DNA from: Lycocorax pyrrhopterus obiensis
Taxonomy: Eukaryota > Chordata > Aves > Passeriformes > Paradisaeidae
Direction of reading: 5' to 3'
DNA length: 64,000 nt
NCBI GenBank assembly: GCA_014706295.1
Contig: JACSVZ010000008.1
Location: 4,280,848 to 4,344,847 of the forward strand
The notes under the pieces are model-generated. The model was not told the DNA's origin and searched no databases. It was given only the letters and a program-made list of their open reading frames with translations. Below, in pieces: positions 1-13,000 of the stretch (the first letter of the stretch is position 1; each line of letters opens with the position of its first letter). Made by a program: the position numbers and the translations under genes.

Positions 1-2797
1 CAGGCAACAGGGTCTGGATAATTCTTCACTGAAATGTTACTTGGCAAAATTAACGCTGCAGTGCTGCGTGCGCGTTGCTTCTCACCTATTGCCCAGCAAA
101 CAAGTGGTTGTGGATTTAAAAGAAAAAAACCTCAAAAGCGTTGGATCATTATTCTCATGAGTCTGAAAACTCATTCCCAACACTTTTCGTGTACCACAGC
201 CAAGGATAAAGATACTGGCGGCCAAGTGATTCCCATCTCTGACACCTGGTACACCCACACATTTGTGAAATTTCACCAGACGCTGCTGGAATTTGCAAAT
301 ACTGCTATTGCTACGTGTGCAGGAAATGTTTCCTAAAAACCACATTGCTTGGTTCCCAACATCTCAGCCTTCAGTCAGGAAGCATGAAAAACCCAAGTGG
401 CTTGAATTTCTCATTATTGCAAACAGTTACATGTGAGCAGGTAAATTAAAAACGCAGTCAAATCTCTCTCTATGTAAAATACAGGCAGCAAATGTGATAC
501 CAGTAGCTTCATTTTTAAATATTGTCAATTGTTTTAAAAAAAAACAAAACACAAGAAAACATTGTCCTTTGCATTTTAGTTGTCTAACTTGCTACTTGCT
601 TTTCTAGAGCAAAATGTATGTAAGAAATGGGAGAAAAGTGATTCAGAGCAGAAAACGGCCATTATGATAATTTTTGGAAGAGAAGGTATAGAATATATAA
701 TTTTCAATCAGAAAATTACCTAAATAAAGACATTAAAATAGATTTTTTTTTTCAGTTAAGCTTCCAGAAATTGAAGTAAAATCATGAAAATGTCACTTCA
801 ACATTAATTGTCTGAAAAAATGAAATTCACAAAGACAAATGAGAGAACTCTAACTTGTTAGAAACCCCTTTTGCTGTTACTGCAGCAAGAGGCAGGACAA
901 TAGGGGAAATAACGTAATTAATTTACTGGAGTAAGTTACATTTGCATTCAACCAGCCATGCTATGTATCAAAAAAGAAGTTACTAGGAAGCAAGGAGGTA
1001 AAAAAACAATGGAGTCAAGTTCTCTAAATCATCCCCAGGAGACCAACAATAACATATAATTTTTTATCAGTGATAGAAAACTTAACTATAGTAAGAGAGA
1101 ACCATTCTCAACGTACCGATAGATGTTACTGCTTTTTAGGTGGAGACCAATAAACCACTCTTCTTCCTTATAACACCTCTCCTGGATTGAATTAAGAGGT
1201 CAGCAGGTTAATTTGTGATTAGGGAAGGAGAACTCCAGCTGGAGTTACAGGTGTTACCAGTTCAGTAAAGTTATCAGAGTGCCCAAGAAATGACTGGATG
1301 AAGAGATCAATTTTCTGGTCAGAAAATGGGGCTGCAATAGGGAGTGGCTATTCTATACAAGTTCCTGGGAAAGAAGGGTAAATACCAGAAATAGGAAAAA
1401 AAATAATTATGTGATTTAAGCTAAGACAGTGTTAAGAAAATAATAAAGAGGTTGAGCTGGCCAAGGATAACACAGGCTAGACATCAGAAATATTCCTGTG
1501 AAAAATTTTGAAATATATCATTAAGAATTCCTTAGGTCTTCCAAAAGTTAGCAATTTCTTTTTCTTCGAGAAAAAGTGTAGTTTTGAATTCTTTCTTGAA
1601 GAATTGCTAGTTAATTTCAGCAAAAAACTTTTGTGATCTAATTATATCCACTCCTGCTTGAAATGAGGTAAAATGCACTTCTAACTTAAGGTATAATTCA
1701 TCCCTAGACAGAGAGGATTGCAGAGCTACAGTCAGGGAAAAGTAAAAATAAACCTCTCAAATAATGACAGCTATGAAAATCCCTACTAACCTTTGGAAAT
1801 CCAACTGAAAAGAGATTTGTTTGCACCTCACCAAGTACCTAGCAGTTACTACAGGGCTGAATAGCCGAATGTCTCCACTGCAGCATCTTCTGGTCTTTGT
1901 TAGCAGCATTCCTGGTTTGATTGTTAATGCTTCCTGTCCTTTAGTCTTGGGAAAGTTAAAGCACAAAGCGGTTCACATCAAAACGTTAAAGCTGATATCT
2001 GAGCTGCCACAAAGCAAGGACTGCACTGCTCAGGTATCACTTACCTGCATTAGGCTCGATAATTAGAACTTGGTACTCCTATAGTCGCCTTCCACAGAGA
2101 GCAATCCTCATTAACCATGCCCAAACCACACAGAAAGTTGCAAGAACTACAGAGATCCTGTGGTATTGTCTCCCTCGGCTAAAGGTCGGTCACACGAGCA
2201 GCCTTCCGGGATGCTCCGCAGGACAAACCGACACAAACCCCAGGGACCAAGAGTAAAATAGACTCCAGGATTAATGACCCCAGTATATCGAAATCTGCCC
2301 CCACTCCAGCAACTGCGAACAGCAAAGGGATTTACTGACCAAAACCAATGCCCCGAGTGAAAACTGAAGAGCTGTGAGGCAGCTGTCAGCACCAGGAGCA
2401 GAAATTTAATCTGACCCACCATTATGATGCTGGTGGGTGTATTCTGCAATCACATTTCAGAGGAGTTTTCATGGCAAACATGCATTAAGAACACTCGATA
2501 ATCCCCAGATGTACTTTCTGTGTGGGCCAAGGCCTTCATTGCAGCCTGGCCTCGTTACACTGCAGAGGTCACTAGAACAGTCAACTGCATATGTACTAAT
2601 TGCAGGTAGCAAATGAAAATGATGGATAAATATTCACCAGTACGATGTAGTTAAAATTAATGTGAATAATTAGAAATTTAGGGTAGGAACTTGAATGTAT
2701 CTGAGCCCGATTTCTTCTTAGATCTTTCATGTCCACGTTTATAAATTTTTAGAAAAGGTTTAAAAGATCACTTTGTAGAGCTAGCTGCTTGCTTGCC

Positions 2798-2849
<52 letters not shown>

Positions 2850-5800
2850 CATTTCCAGAGGAACTAAGACTAAAAGCAGCTGCTGGCTTCAGACGATCAC
2901 ATCTGCATTAGGTAGCACCGTGCCTTCCCCGGCGGGCAGCCGTCACCCACCCACGGTGCCGTGTGCCCTCCACCTTTACCTTCTCCAGCAGCAGCACGTT
3001 CTGTAGCGCTTTCTCAGAGGAATCTTTGTGCTTACTCAATCCATAACATTCAGCCCCAGCGTTTTTTCCAATGCATGATCCTTTTCTTCAAACGTCCATG
3101 AAGAATGAAACTCATTTAGCCTTCCACTGGTTACGAATGCACCTTCCAGTTCATTTCACTGTCAGGCTCCAGACACATCATATCCACTTCTTCCAGGCAA
3201 CATTACCTGCAACAAAACACCGGAACCAACCTGCTTCCTACCACATTTTCCTAAATACCGAGTGCCCAGTCTACCCTGCAGTGGACTCACCAGGTCACCA
3301 CAGACTTGGCTGCAAACCAGGCTATCAGCGACCCCGGTTTGCCTCAGTGTCCGACTGATGGGGAGGCTGTGCCTTTGGAGAAAGCTGTGCTGGTGGTGCT
3401 CTGCTTGCTCGCCACTTTTCTGCCAGCCTGGCAGCAGGATTTTTGCCTGCCAGGATTTACATGGCCCGTCACAAAATGCCACAGGCAGGACTTAACCTGC
3501 CCTGAGAGAGTGGTTTGGTACTTCCAGCTGATGAGGACTCTGATGGCAGCTCAGGCTACTCTGCTTGACTCAGCCGGCAGCTGTGCAAGAGAGAGGATCT
3601 CACCATCGGGATCACTCAGGCAGGCAGCAACGCAAGTAGGAAGGAGTCGAGATGAAAGCAAATAAATTCAGTGGCACCGGAGGGCTCCAGCACTGGCTCT
3701 GTGCCTCTGCCACTGTGGTCAAGCCTTGCTCCAGCTCTCCCCTCCTGTCCCTGCTGCTCGCAGCTCCAGGGCGGGGCACTGTCCTTCCAGAAAATCCCAC
3801 TCTGGGCTTGAGGAACCTGCCTCTGCTTTGCTCTAAGATTTCACAGAGACAAAAGACTCCCTCCCCCTTTCCCCCCAGGATCAGGGCTCTTGCCGTGTCT
3901 CAGATTACACTTCCACAAAGCGAGGGCTGGCAGAGCAGGCAAAGGAGGCACCAGTGCAGACGCATAGACCACGCTCTAGCCATGCCCTGCGCGCTGGTTA
4001 CAGTCACCTGCACAGGTCGTTCCTATTCTGCAGAGCTCTGGAGCTCTGCCTCCTCTCATTCACTGTGCAAAATCCTTGACAGACAAGGTAAGGGCACAGC
4101 TTACTTTAGAATCCGGTACTCACAGAGGAATCTGGTGTCCAATTCGGTGCGCTATTTAGGGAATTTTTGTAGGTTCTTAAATTGCATGTTGCATTAGAAT
4201 AATCATTTTTAAACTGTCTTCATTGAAAATAAGACCTAAAGTGGATTCATCTTCCTTTTAAGCATGAAGTAGGTAACAAAATTAATTCACTGCTCAGAAC
4301 ATCTGTACAGCCATCTCTTATCAATCCTACCTATTCTGAGCCACTGCTACTCAAAAGTCACACTATACAAATTCTGCTTTTGTCCATGGATTACCAATAT
4401 TGTACAGTTTATGATCCCCACAAGTCCCCTTTTGTGCTGTTCATCACTACATGCCCAAATCACAAGACTGAAAATGCCGACTGCACATTCCTTACAAGCA
4501 TATTACTGGATCCTATGGATGGTCTGAGAATTTATACATGTGCTTCCACCCATACATGTCCCAGTACTAATGGTCACCTTTTTTCCCTCTCCTTGTTATA
4601 ATGAAAACATCACCCCTCCCCTCAAAGAAAAAAAAAAAAGTAGTTATTAGCTGGATTTCAGGAAGAACACTAAGGCAGAAAAATCAATATTGGCAAGCAG
4701 CTAATCCGTATTTTCACCTGTTTAGTCACATTATATATGGCTTTCTTGTACCAGAGATACTTGATGAGTGCAACATTTTCTCTGTTTACCAAAACCCTGA
4801 AGTTGCTTTTGGAAACTCTTCCCCAAGATTTTACAATTTGTAACATGAATGTTCTAACAGTTACATTTAATATTATGTATTTAATGAAGTGTTTAACTCA
4901 CCTGAATAGCACTTTGATAAAACAAGGCATGAGGAGACAAGCTGAAAAGGAAAGTCTTTAACTGGAGATGTAGACTACCTCTTGTGAAACAGACAGGAGT
5001 CTTTCCAGATGCTTAAGAGAACTTCCAAAATGTTCATTTCTTATTAGAGCCAAGCTGAAAGTGTAACCCATCTACCCAGCATGTACATGATACTTAGAGG
5101 GAAAGTCACCTACTCTCCTTTAACTTGTTCTCTGCACACAAGCAATGGACTGTTTCCCAGCAAAGGAGGTTGCTCTGTGAGACAAGTGTGGTTTTGAGAC
5201 CAGCATTGCAAGGTACTTCTATCTCCAGCTGTTCATTTCTATCATACGTGTCAGCCATTTCTGCTTTTTTAGATGCTGATCTGCTGGTTACCACCCAGCC
5301 CTGCTAAAAAGGGACCAAAAATGAAGGTTGCTATTCTCCAGCTGTCTCTGCCCCTTGCACAACAAAACAGGAATGTAACTGGATGACCCTGTGTCAGGAA
5401 AACCAAAAAGATTTAAGCAATACAGGTAAAAAACCTCATCTGACACTCAAACAAATCCTGCATACCACTAAAAAAGTTGCAAGGAAATCATAAAGCAAAT
5501 TAGTACTTGAAAATTATCTGCTGGAAAGCAGCGGGGAGAGTTCAGGCCGGGATTCTTTGCAGTTTTTCTTCCTCCCACTCTTCCCCTCTACCCAGCTGTT
5601 TGTGATGAAATGTGAACAGCGACTCAGTCAACAGCATCCTTTCATTTGTGTCCCTCAGTAGGCTGAGGGGAAAATAACCTGGGAATCAATTTCCTATCAG
5701 AACACCTGGCACTGGGAATCTGTCACCTTGGCTGGAATCCAGCTCAGGTGATTTCTACAAATAAATATCAAACTGCAGCATGCAACAAACAAATCTACCC

Positions 5801-8800
5801 AGCAGTAGTACTCTGCTGTCCTTTTAAAGAGAGCTGAACTAATATTTGACTAGATACACCACCTTGCAGCATTATTGAATCACACCTGCAAAGGTACTGG
5901 TTCTTACACCTACTGTGGGGCACCTGATCCAAATCCTCAAAGCAGTTAGAATTCACTTGTTAGAGACAATTTTAAATCAGCAGGATACAAGAAATCAAAA
6001 GCAACGTCACATTTTCAAGACAAGTTCAGATATTAAGATACTGCAACAGTATGAAACAATTATAACACTACCAAACACGTAATGTCAGGGGAGATTTGGT
6101 GTGTTCCAAACTCTAAAGTTTATACTCTGTATTGTGATGCTGTGGATTATATAGTGGATGAATAAATAAGGGAAATAGGTTTTACTTGAAAGCAATGCAT
6201 TTTGTTATTACAGCTTTTTACTATAACAACTTTTGTGCAATACATCAATGAAACACGGTATGCAGAAACATAAAAGCTTGTTGGGAAAACACTGGCAGTT
6301 TTGATAACTGAGTAAAAGTATCTATTATTTACGGCATTTTTATTGTCACACTCCATGGCAATATGCAAGTTCCAGCTGAATTTCTACTTGACCCACTTCT
6401 GCTTTCTGGAAGGTACCAGTGTAAGTGTAGTGACTGTGCAACCTACACATTTTGCAGTCTGTTGCTGGCTGTAAGACTCAGTCACTCAATATGAATTATT
6501 TTATCTTTTATATTTTTAAATATAAACTGCACTGAACAAATGCATTCAAGGTAAGAACCTGACCTGGGTACACAAACAGTACAGAAAAGCAAGAGAAAAA
6601 ACACATTTTGTGCACATTCCTGACAAAATTATCAGTGAGAGTTAACTGTGTTACATAAATCCAAACAGATATTCGCACAGCACGTTACTCAGCAGAAAGA
6701 TGGACTGGAAGCGATTCCTCTCTCTCAAAGCAGTTAAACATTGAAAAAGAAGTTATATGAAAGGACTAGGCTTTAAAATGTTAGATACTGAAAGAACTCA
6801 ACTGTAAAAGCTGGATCTGTGGAAACCCCCAGACACCAGAGAGAGAATTCCAATTTCTCCATTGTACTCAGGGCATTCCAGACTGAGCCAGAGGACACTG
6901 GATGAACCAACAACCAGGAAATCATTCTGCAATCCAGGATTCCTTCTGCAGCAGTGCCCAGGGGCTATGGGCACAGGCATCAAGCACTGGGCAAGTCAAG
7001 AAAACCCTGTGTGTCTTCATCATGCCACAACATGCAGCACTGCTGGCAGCAGCTCCATTTCCATCATGCAATCCTCAATACTAGAGAAAGCGGGCAAAAA
7101 CTCACCATTGGTTTACTTGCCACTGTTTCTATGTAGCAATGAAACGACAAACTTGTCCTTTTCACTGCCCGAGCAAAAGCAAAGGGGCCTCAAGAGAGCC
7201 TGTGTTATTCTAGGTCAGTTTGCATGCACATGTATCACTTGCATCTTTCTTCCCAGCCTCATTCACAGACATCCACAGGGCCAAATATAATTTGGTAAGG
7301 GTTAAACTCATTAATCTGCCCTCATTAGACAAAATAGCAAAAGGGAGGGAAATAAATCTATAACCAGAGATCAGATTCCATTTATGGGCCTGCTCTAGCA
7401 GGGCTTTCACTACAGAACAAGGCAGTCCAAGATCTACTACTTTCTGTAGAGCACCTGTGATGATTTAAGAAGTCCAAACAAATGGGCTGCCAAGGCCAAG
7501 TATGACCCAGCTCAAGTTCACTTTTAGCAACCTTTTGCCAGTAACCGGGACATAATGAACAACTCAGAAGTGCAAAGACCATGAGGTGGGAAATGTGGAC
7601 ATGAAATACAAAAACTTTGTTCATAAATCAAAACTGACAAAAGATTGCTTCTCCAAACCTCCATTACTGATACTAGTTCTTAGGAAAATTGAAGAGCGTA
7701 TCATTTCTGGGAATATTACTAAGAAGCTTTAGCTAATACACAGCATCAACGTGGGTCATATACAGAACCTTGTGGTGTTTGGTCCAGCAAGTCACACAGC
7801 CTGTAAGAGGTGCGTCTTCTTCCTCAGATTATTTGTGCTTCAGGAGACTGATCAAGCTCTGTATAAGTTGTAAAACTTTTCCTTGGGTTTTTTTTTCCTT
7901 TATTCTTTACCCATATAATTTCCTTTCCAACATAAACGCAGACTGTACATAGTATCTGAAACACTATTACATCAAAGCAATATAGAGAAAGATTACAGTC
8001 ATTCTAACAAATGCTTTTTTCCTTAAATAATGTAAAAATCCGTATCACTCTAGCAACTGTCTCACAGGGCCCCTCACTGAAGAATGAGATGAGGCCTGCT
8101 TGTTTTAACAACTGCTTTCAGCTCAGCAGTTTAAGGTAAAAATACCCCAGCAAAATATTTCAGACATTTCAGTGTGCCTAAAATGTCGTTATCTTGAATT
8201 CTAGACTCATTTTCTTGTATGTTCACATGTACTGCTGAAGTTCAGGAACAAAGTATTTCAGATGCAATTCTTTCAAGTCCATTTAAATAAATGGTGCTCA
8301 ACATCAAAAATTAAACATGCTGTCAACAATCTGTACAAAGGTAAAGGTGAAAAATATAATTTGATTACAAAAGAATTTAACACCATCTGTACACCACAGA
8401 TAATGCTTTTCATAAGATAAATTTATCACCATCCTCATTCAACCATCCTGAGATGTTATCTCCCGGTTTTTAAAACATGTATTTTCTGTGTACTTATATA
8501 CAATTAGTGTTTTCATAGTATTTCCTACTTGACTGTGAACAGTTCGGGTATTATACAATGACTCAGCTGAGATGAATGAGGGAGAAGCTTATGCATGTTA
8601 CTTTAATGAAAGATATTTCACTTGTCTAGCTCCAAAAGAGCCAAGAAAGGTAAGTGATAAAAGCACCAGCCTAGACTATTTTGAACATAAATTCAGGCAT
8701 TTTAATGTGTATCTCATTAAAGCTACATGAGTTTCCATGTAGGTTATTCATACATATTATGGCACTTGGACTTTCCTAACAGGTATTTAGTTACCTAGGA

Positions 8801-9700
8801 CATCTAAGCTAAAAAAGAAAGCATCTGCTAAAATTAACCATTTCTGTAAGAAAACACTTCTGTCCCAACTATCAAACCCCTTAATTTTCTTGAGAGTTGT
8901 ACCAAAATACAATTGTTATTTCACATTCTTTGAGTAAGTTGCCTTTGACAAGGATGTCAATTAACTTGTGAGTTTTGATCTCTAGTGATTTGTGAACAGA
9001 AAGAAAGGCCATCTTACCCTCAAACCAGGTTGTGTCCTGCTCCTTTGTAATTACAATATGCAGTATAGATACTTGTGGATCCATTTTTTTGGTGGACTGA
9101 AGTCTTAGCAGTAATTACACACTTTGTCAGTCCAAATTTAATCCAAGGCAGTTTACACTCGCAGCTTTTTCTCCATATAAGGGATTATTCTGACATCTAC
9201 TGGCCTGGTATCCAACCATACATCTTAATACACTGCATTTGTTATTAAAAAGGAGTGTATATATTAATCCAAAGATAAGAACAACTTAATGAACACAAAT
9301 GACACACATTTAAAACAGGCCCATGTATTTTCATATAAATCTCACGACCCTACCAGTATTTTGGTAGGTTTCTATTGCTTTCTTAACTCATCTGAACTAC
9401 TGTATATTACGAGGCTTTAATACAAGCAGCTTTGGGGAGGAAAGTTATATTTGGAAGGGAAAAAAAGTTGTGACAAGTGAAAACAAAAAAAAAAATTCCA
9501 AGAAGCTTTTTTTTAAAAAAAAAACTTTACTTGTAAAATGAAGCAGCATGCTATTTTGTGATTTATATTTGAATTTAAAAAGACTAATTAGACCGAAATA
9601 AAGACAAAAACCTAAAAATGGAAAGTCTATAAATAATGAAAATTTTGATTTCACTAGACTTCAATGAAAAACATTTGGTAATTAAATACTTGCTACTGTT
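1..9700. other. intergenic region downstream of CCAR1
   Basis: No gene recognised. It contains a (T)21(GT)n microsatellite and a more GC-rich patch at about 2,880-4,080, where the longest open frame (3,652-4,197, plus strand) shows no known domain or codon signature. A short imperfect palindrome of T and A runs lies at about 9,503-9,527. STOX1, the next human gene, is not visible and may lie further left. Confidence 0.6.
2798..2847. repeat. (T)21 (GT)14 microsatellite
   Basis: Twenty-one T followed without a break by about fourteen GT units. Likely polymorphic in length. Confidence 0.95.
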
Positions 9701-9716
9701 CATTACGTTGATGAAC

Positions 9717-9722
9717 TTTATT
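9717..9722 (-). terminator. CCAR1: CCAR1 poly(A) signal
   Basis: AATAAA on the minus strand, about 260 nt beyond the stop codon. It is the only canonical hexamer close behind the gene, and a T/G-rich stretch follows it. A 3' UTR of about 280 nt suits this gene. Confidence 0.7.
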
Positions 9723-9982
9723 AGGGCTAAAACTATAACAAAGTTCATCCTAAAACTTTTTGCAATGCAAAATTATTTTCACTCAAGGAGTGTCTCAAAT
9801 TGAATGCTAAGAATTACAAGCAATCTTCAGGAGTAGACACTCACATTCATAAAACTTTATACATCTTTTGGAACTAAGATATTTATACTACTAAAATCAA
9901 ACATGCATCACTTCCCATACATTCTGGTATCATGATTTATATTACATTATGTAACACCATTCTTCTAAACAGCAGCAATTTA

Positions 9983-10042
9983 TCATACGTTTGCTCCATT
10001 TTCTTTGGATTTCTGATCTTTATCTTCGTTCTTCACAATGTC
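9983..10042 (-). CDS. CCAR1: CCAR1 exon 25, last coding exon
   Basis: Encodes DIVKNEDKDQKSKENGANV and a TGA stop; the human end is DNVKNEDKDQKSKENGASV. Acceptor CTTTTAAAG. The 3' UTR continues to about 9,700. Confidence 0.95.
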   Translation of the reverse strand, partial: DIVKNEDKDQKSKENGANV

Positions 10043-13000
10043 CTTTAAAAGGAAAAAGGGAGAGGATGAGAGGAATTGTCAAAGTTGTATTTCTCACGTG
10101 AACTGTAAAGCACCATGAGACAGACACTGTTTGTTGTCAACTTTAAATACTATGTGAACTGGTATCCTACTCAGTTTAGTTATAACCAATTCCAGTATCT
10201 TCCTCAAAAACTGAGGGGTAGAAATGCTCTGGTTTGCTTAAAACTCATTTTACTGAGATACTCGCACATACTGAAAAATCCTGAGTTCTGCCTTGAAAAA
10301 GTACTCTTTACCAGTCAAACAGAGGAGCAGATTTGGACTGCTGGGTATGGACAAGATCAGGACAGGAAAACATTCAGATAGTTTGAGGTCTACATTAATA
10401 TTTATACCTTTTTAAAAAGAAGTCAGGAACATATGTTGTAAGTTAAGAAAAAACCATTTAATTTGCTATCTTTAAATAATCAATCAAACATTAAGCTTCT
10501 TCTCTATATATGTTAAGATACTGCTGCCCTGAATTCATCTCAAAATTGTTTTTATACTGAAGTGTTTGTTCCAATAATTTAGTCTACAGAAGTTTGCCTA
10601 CGATAATAAAAAAATGGAATTAAACAATTCTAACCTGTTTAAGAACACTCTGTATTTCATCCATAACAGTAGCTAAATTTTTGATTGTCTTATTCAGCTG
10701 ACTCTCAAATTGCAATTTTTTATCATCCGATGTCTTCAAATTTTCTTGCAGTTGGCCAAGGTCCTTTTTAACTTCTTTTAGCTCCGCAGATAGACTTTTG
10801 TTAGAATTCTCCAGTTGTAGTATAGTTTTTTCATCCTCATCTTAGGAAGGGAAGAAATGAAAACATCAAGTCGCTTCCAATGCTGCGTACTTCGCATCTT
10901 AATATTCTATTTGCATGCAACACCATAATACTAATTTTTAAAGAACATTAAAAACTGCATTGAATTACCATTTGATAATATTTAGTTCTGACTACACTGG
11001 AAGTCTTGCATTCAACTTGAGTAAAATTTAGATCACAAATATTACCCAAATTGATTTATCTACTTAAAAAGTCTTGCACCCTGTAAGCACTGCCTTCAAA
11101 GTAACATCCCACCTGTTTTTTCTTCTAGTAGCTGGAGCTTTTGTTCTATCTCTGCCCGCACCCTTTCACTCTTCTCCAGCTTCTGTAGAAGGCTGCCAAC
11201 ATCCACCATGGCTCCGTTGTACACAATGAGCCCGACGTTCTCCTCCACGGCTTTGGACTCCTGCTTTACAGCGGGCGACGGCAGCAGCAAGCGGTTCCCT
11301 GCATTGGATTAAGCAGCATCAGGAAACAATCATAAAGTCATTCTCTAGTGACCAACCTCAAAAACTTCTCAAAAGAACAAATACAGATTCAAGTTTGCTG
11401 GTCTATCCCTCACACTTCCATCCTTCCCCTGACCCCAATTCTCTCCCCTGCCAAAAAGAAGCATCCTCTTTCAGGACATCATTCTGTGCCTCTTTCCTGC
11501 AGTAATTTGTCTTCAAAACTCAGGCTCTATTCTACTACCTACAGCTCTGATCCTCCTGACTTCAAAACTAATAATGAGAAATTATGTTCATCAATATTGA
11601 ACATTAACTTCTGTCCTCTTTCCTGTTCCACGGTATCAACATTTCTCCTAGCATTGCAACATTATGTGTTGGAAGCACAAAAAACCCTGTTACTTTTGAA
11701 CTGCTGAAGATGTACTTTTCCAAGCTGGCTCAATTAGTTTCTGCCAGAAATCAAGTACCTCAGAACTCTCATCACCATTCACATAGAAACAACTCTGGAA
11801 ATTTGAGGCAAAACCAAAAATAAATACACCACCTAACATATCTTCCTGTAGCTCTTCAGACTCTTCTTGGTTTTCTTCATCTTTAGAAGTATCTGTTAGT
11901 CTTCTGTAAAAGCAAGATTCTCGAAGCACTACTTTATTAAGCAGCTTCTTGACCTATGACACAGCCATGGGAAGAAATAATGGTGTTATTTAACACCCAG
12001 ACATCCTGTTACTTAAGCAAGAATGGTTTAACTTGGAAAAATTAATTTTAAAAGAAGAAATTGCATAGCTTTTTGAACTTTAACATACTGGGGCTTAAAA
12101 TGCAAACAAACTAGGAAAAGAATAAATACAATTTTGAGACAAAAGCTACATATACAGTATGGGCATATTATAAGCCGCAAACTTCACCTTTTCACTCCAA
12201 GACAATTTACAAAAGATTAAACTAGTATTTCATTACAAATTCGAAGTGGCTGCATAAAAATAAGTGATTAGATACATAAGCAAAGCCTTTATAAGATAAA
12301 TTAAATTTCTCCCACTTAAAATATTCCTGTAATATTTTGAAAGAGTTTTTTAGTACTATACAAAACCTGAGCACGTGACAGGTGTAGTCCAAGAGTGTAC
12401 AGGATCTCCTCCATGTCCTTCTCCAGAAGGTATCCACAATGACTTTGATCAAAATAAACAAAAGCCATCAGGAGATCCCTGTTAACAGTTACCATCTGGG
12501 TCTTGTCTTTCTCCTATAGAAAATTGATTATAGGATCATTAGGGAGTTAAAATATCATTCCAAAAATACACCAAGTTCTCACTTAACGAAAGTTTTTTCT
12601 CTGTTCATTTTATCGTTACTTTCAGTCAAGTAATTAATATTACTAGCATTTACCTACTTAGATCACATTATTTAAGACTAATTTAAGCTATATAAAAGAC
12701 AAGCAATCTTTCACTATTTAAAAGAAATACAGCACAATGTATAGTAATAGCTGGTAGACACAATTTCCTTTTGTTCATGCTAGTATGTAAAAAATGGTCA
12801 TAGAATTAATCTAATTATAAAATAGGAAACACTCCTTCTGCCCTCAATAATTTATTTAACAGCTGTTTGCAAAGTGAAAAACAGGTCTTACAATAAAAAT
12901 AAAGCTAAGCTGTAATTAGAACACCTCTAACAAGGTCTATGCAATTGTTAAGAAAGGTGTTAATTACTTTATCTTTAGACGCCCTCTCTTTACAATGCTT

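Noticed and set aside
2821..3006. Frame beginning with Cys-Val repeats
   Set aside because: It is the translation of the GT microsatellite.
3652..4197. Plus-strand frame of 181 codons in the left intergenic region
   Set aside because: No recognised family and no splice or promoter context. The surrounding patch is only moderately GC-rich. It is compatible with chance.
1..9700. STOX1 coding sequence expected from human gene order
   Set aside because: No winged-helix exon or other STOX1 segment could be recognised on either strand.
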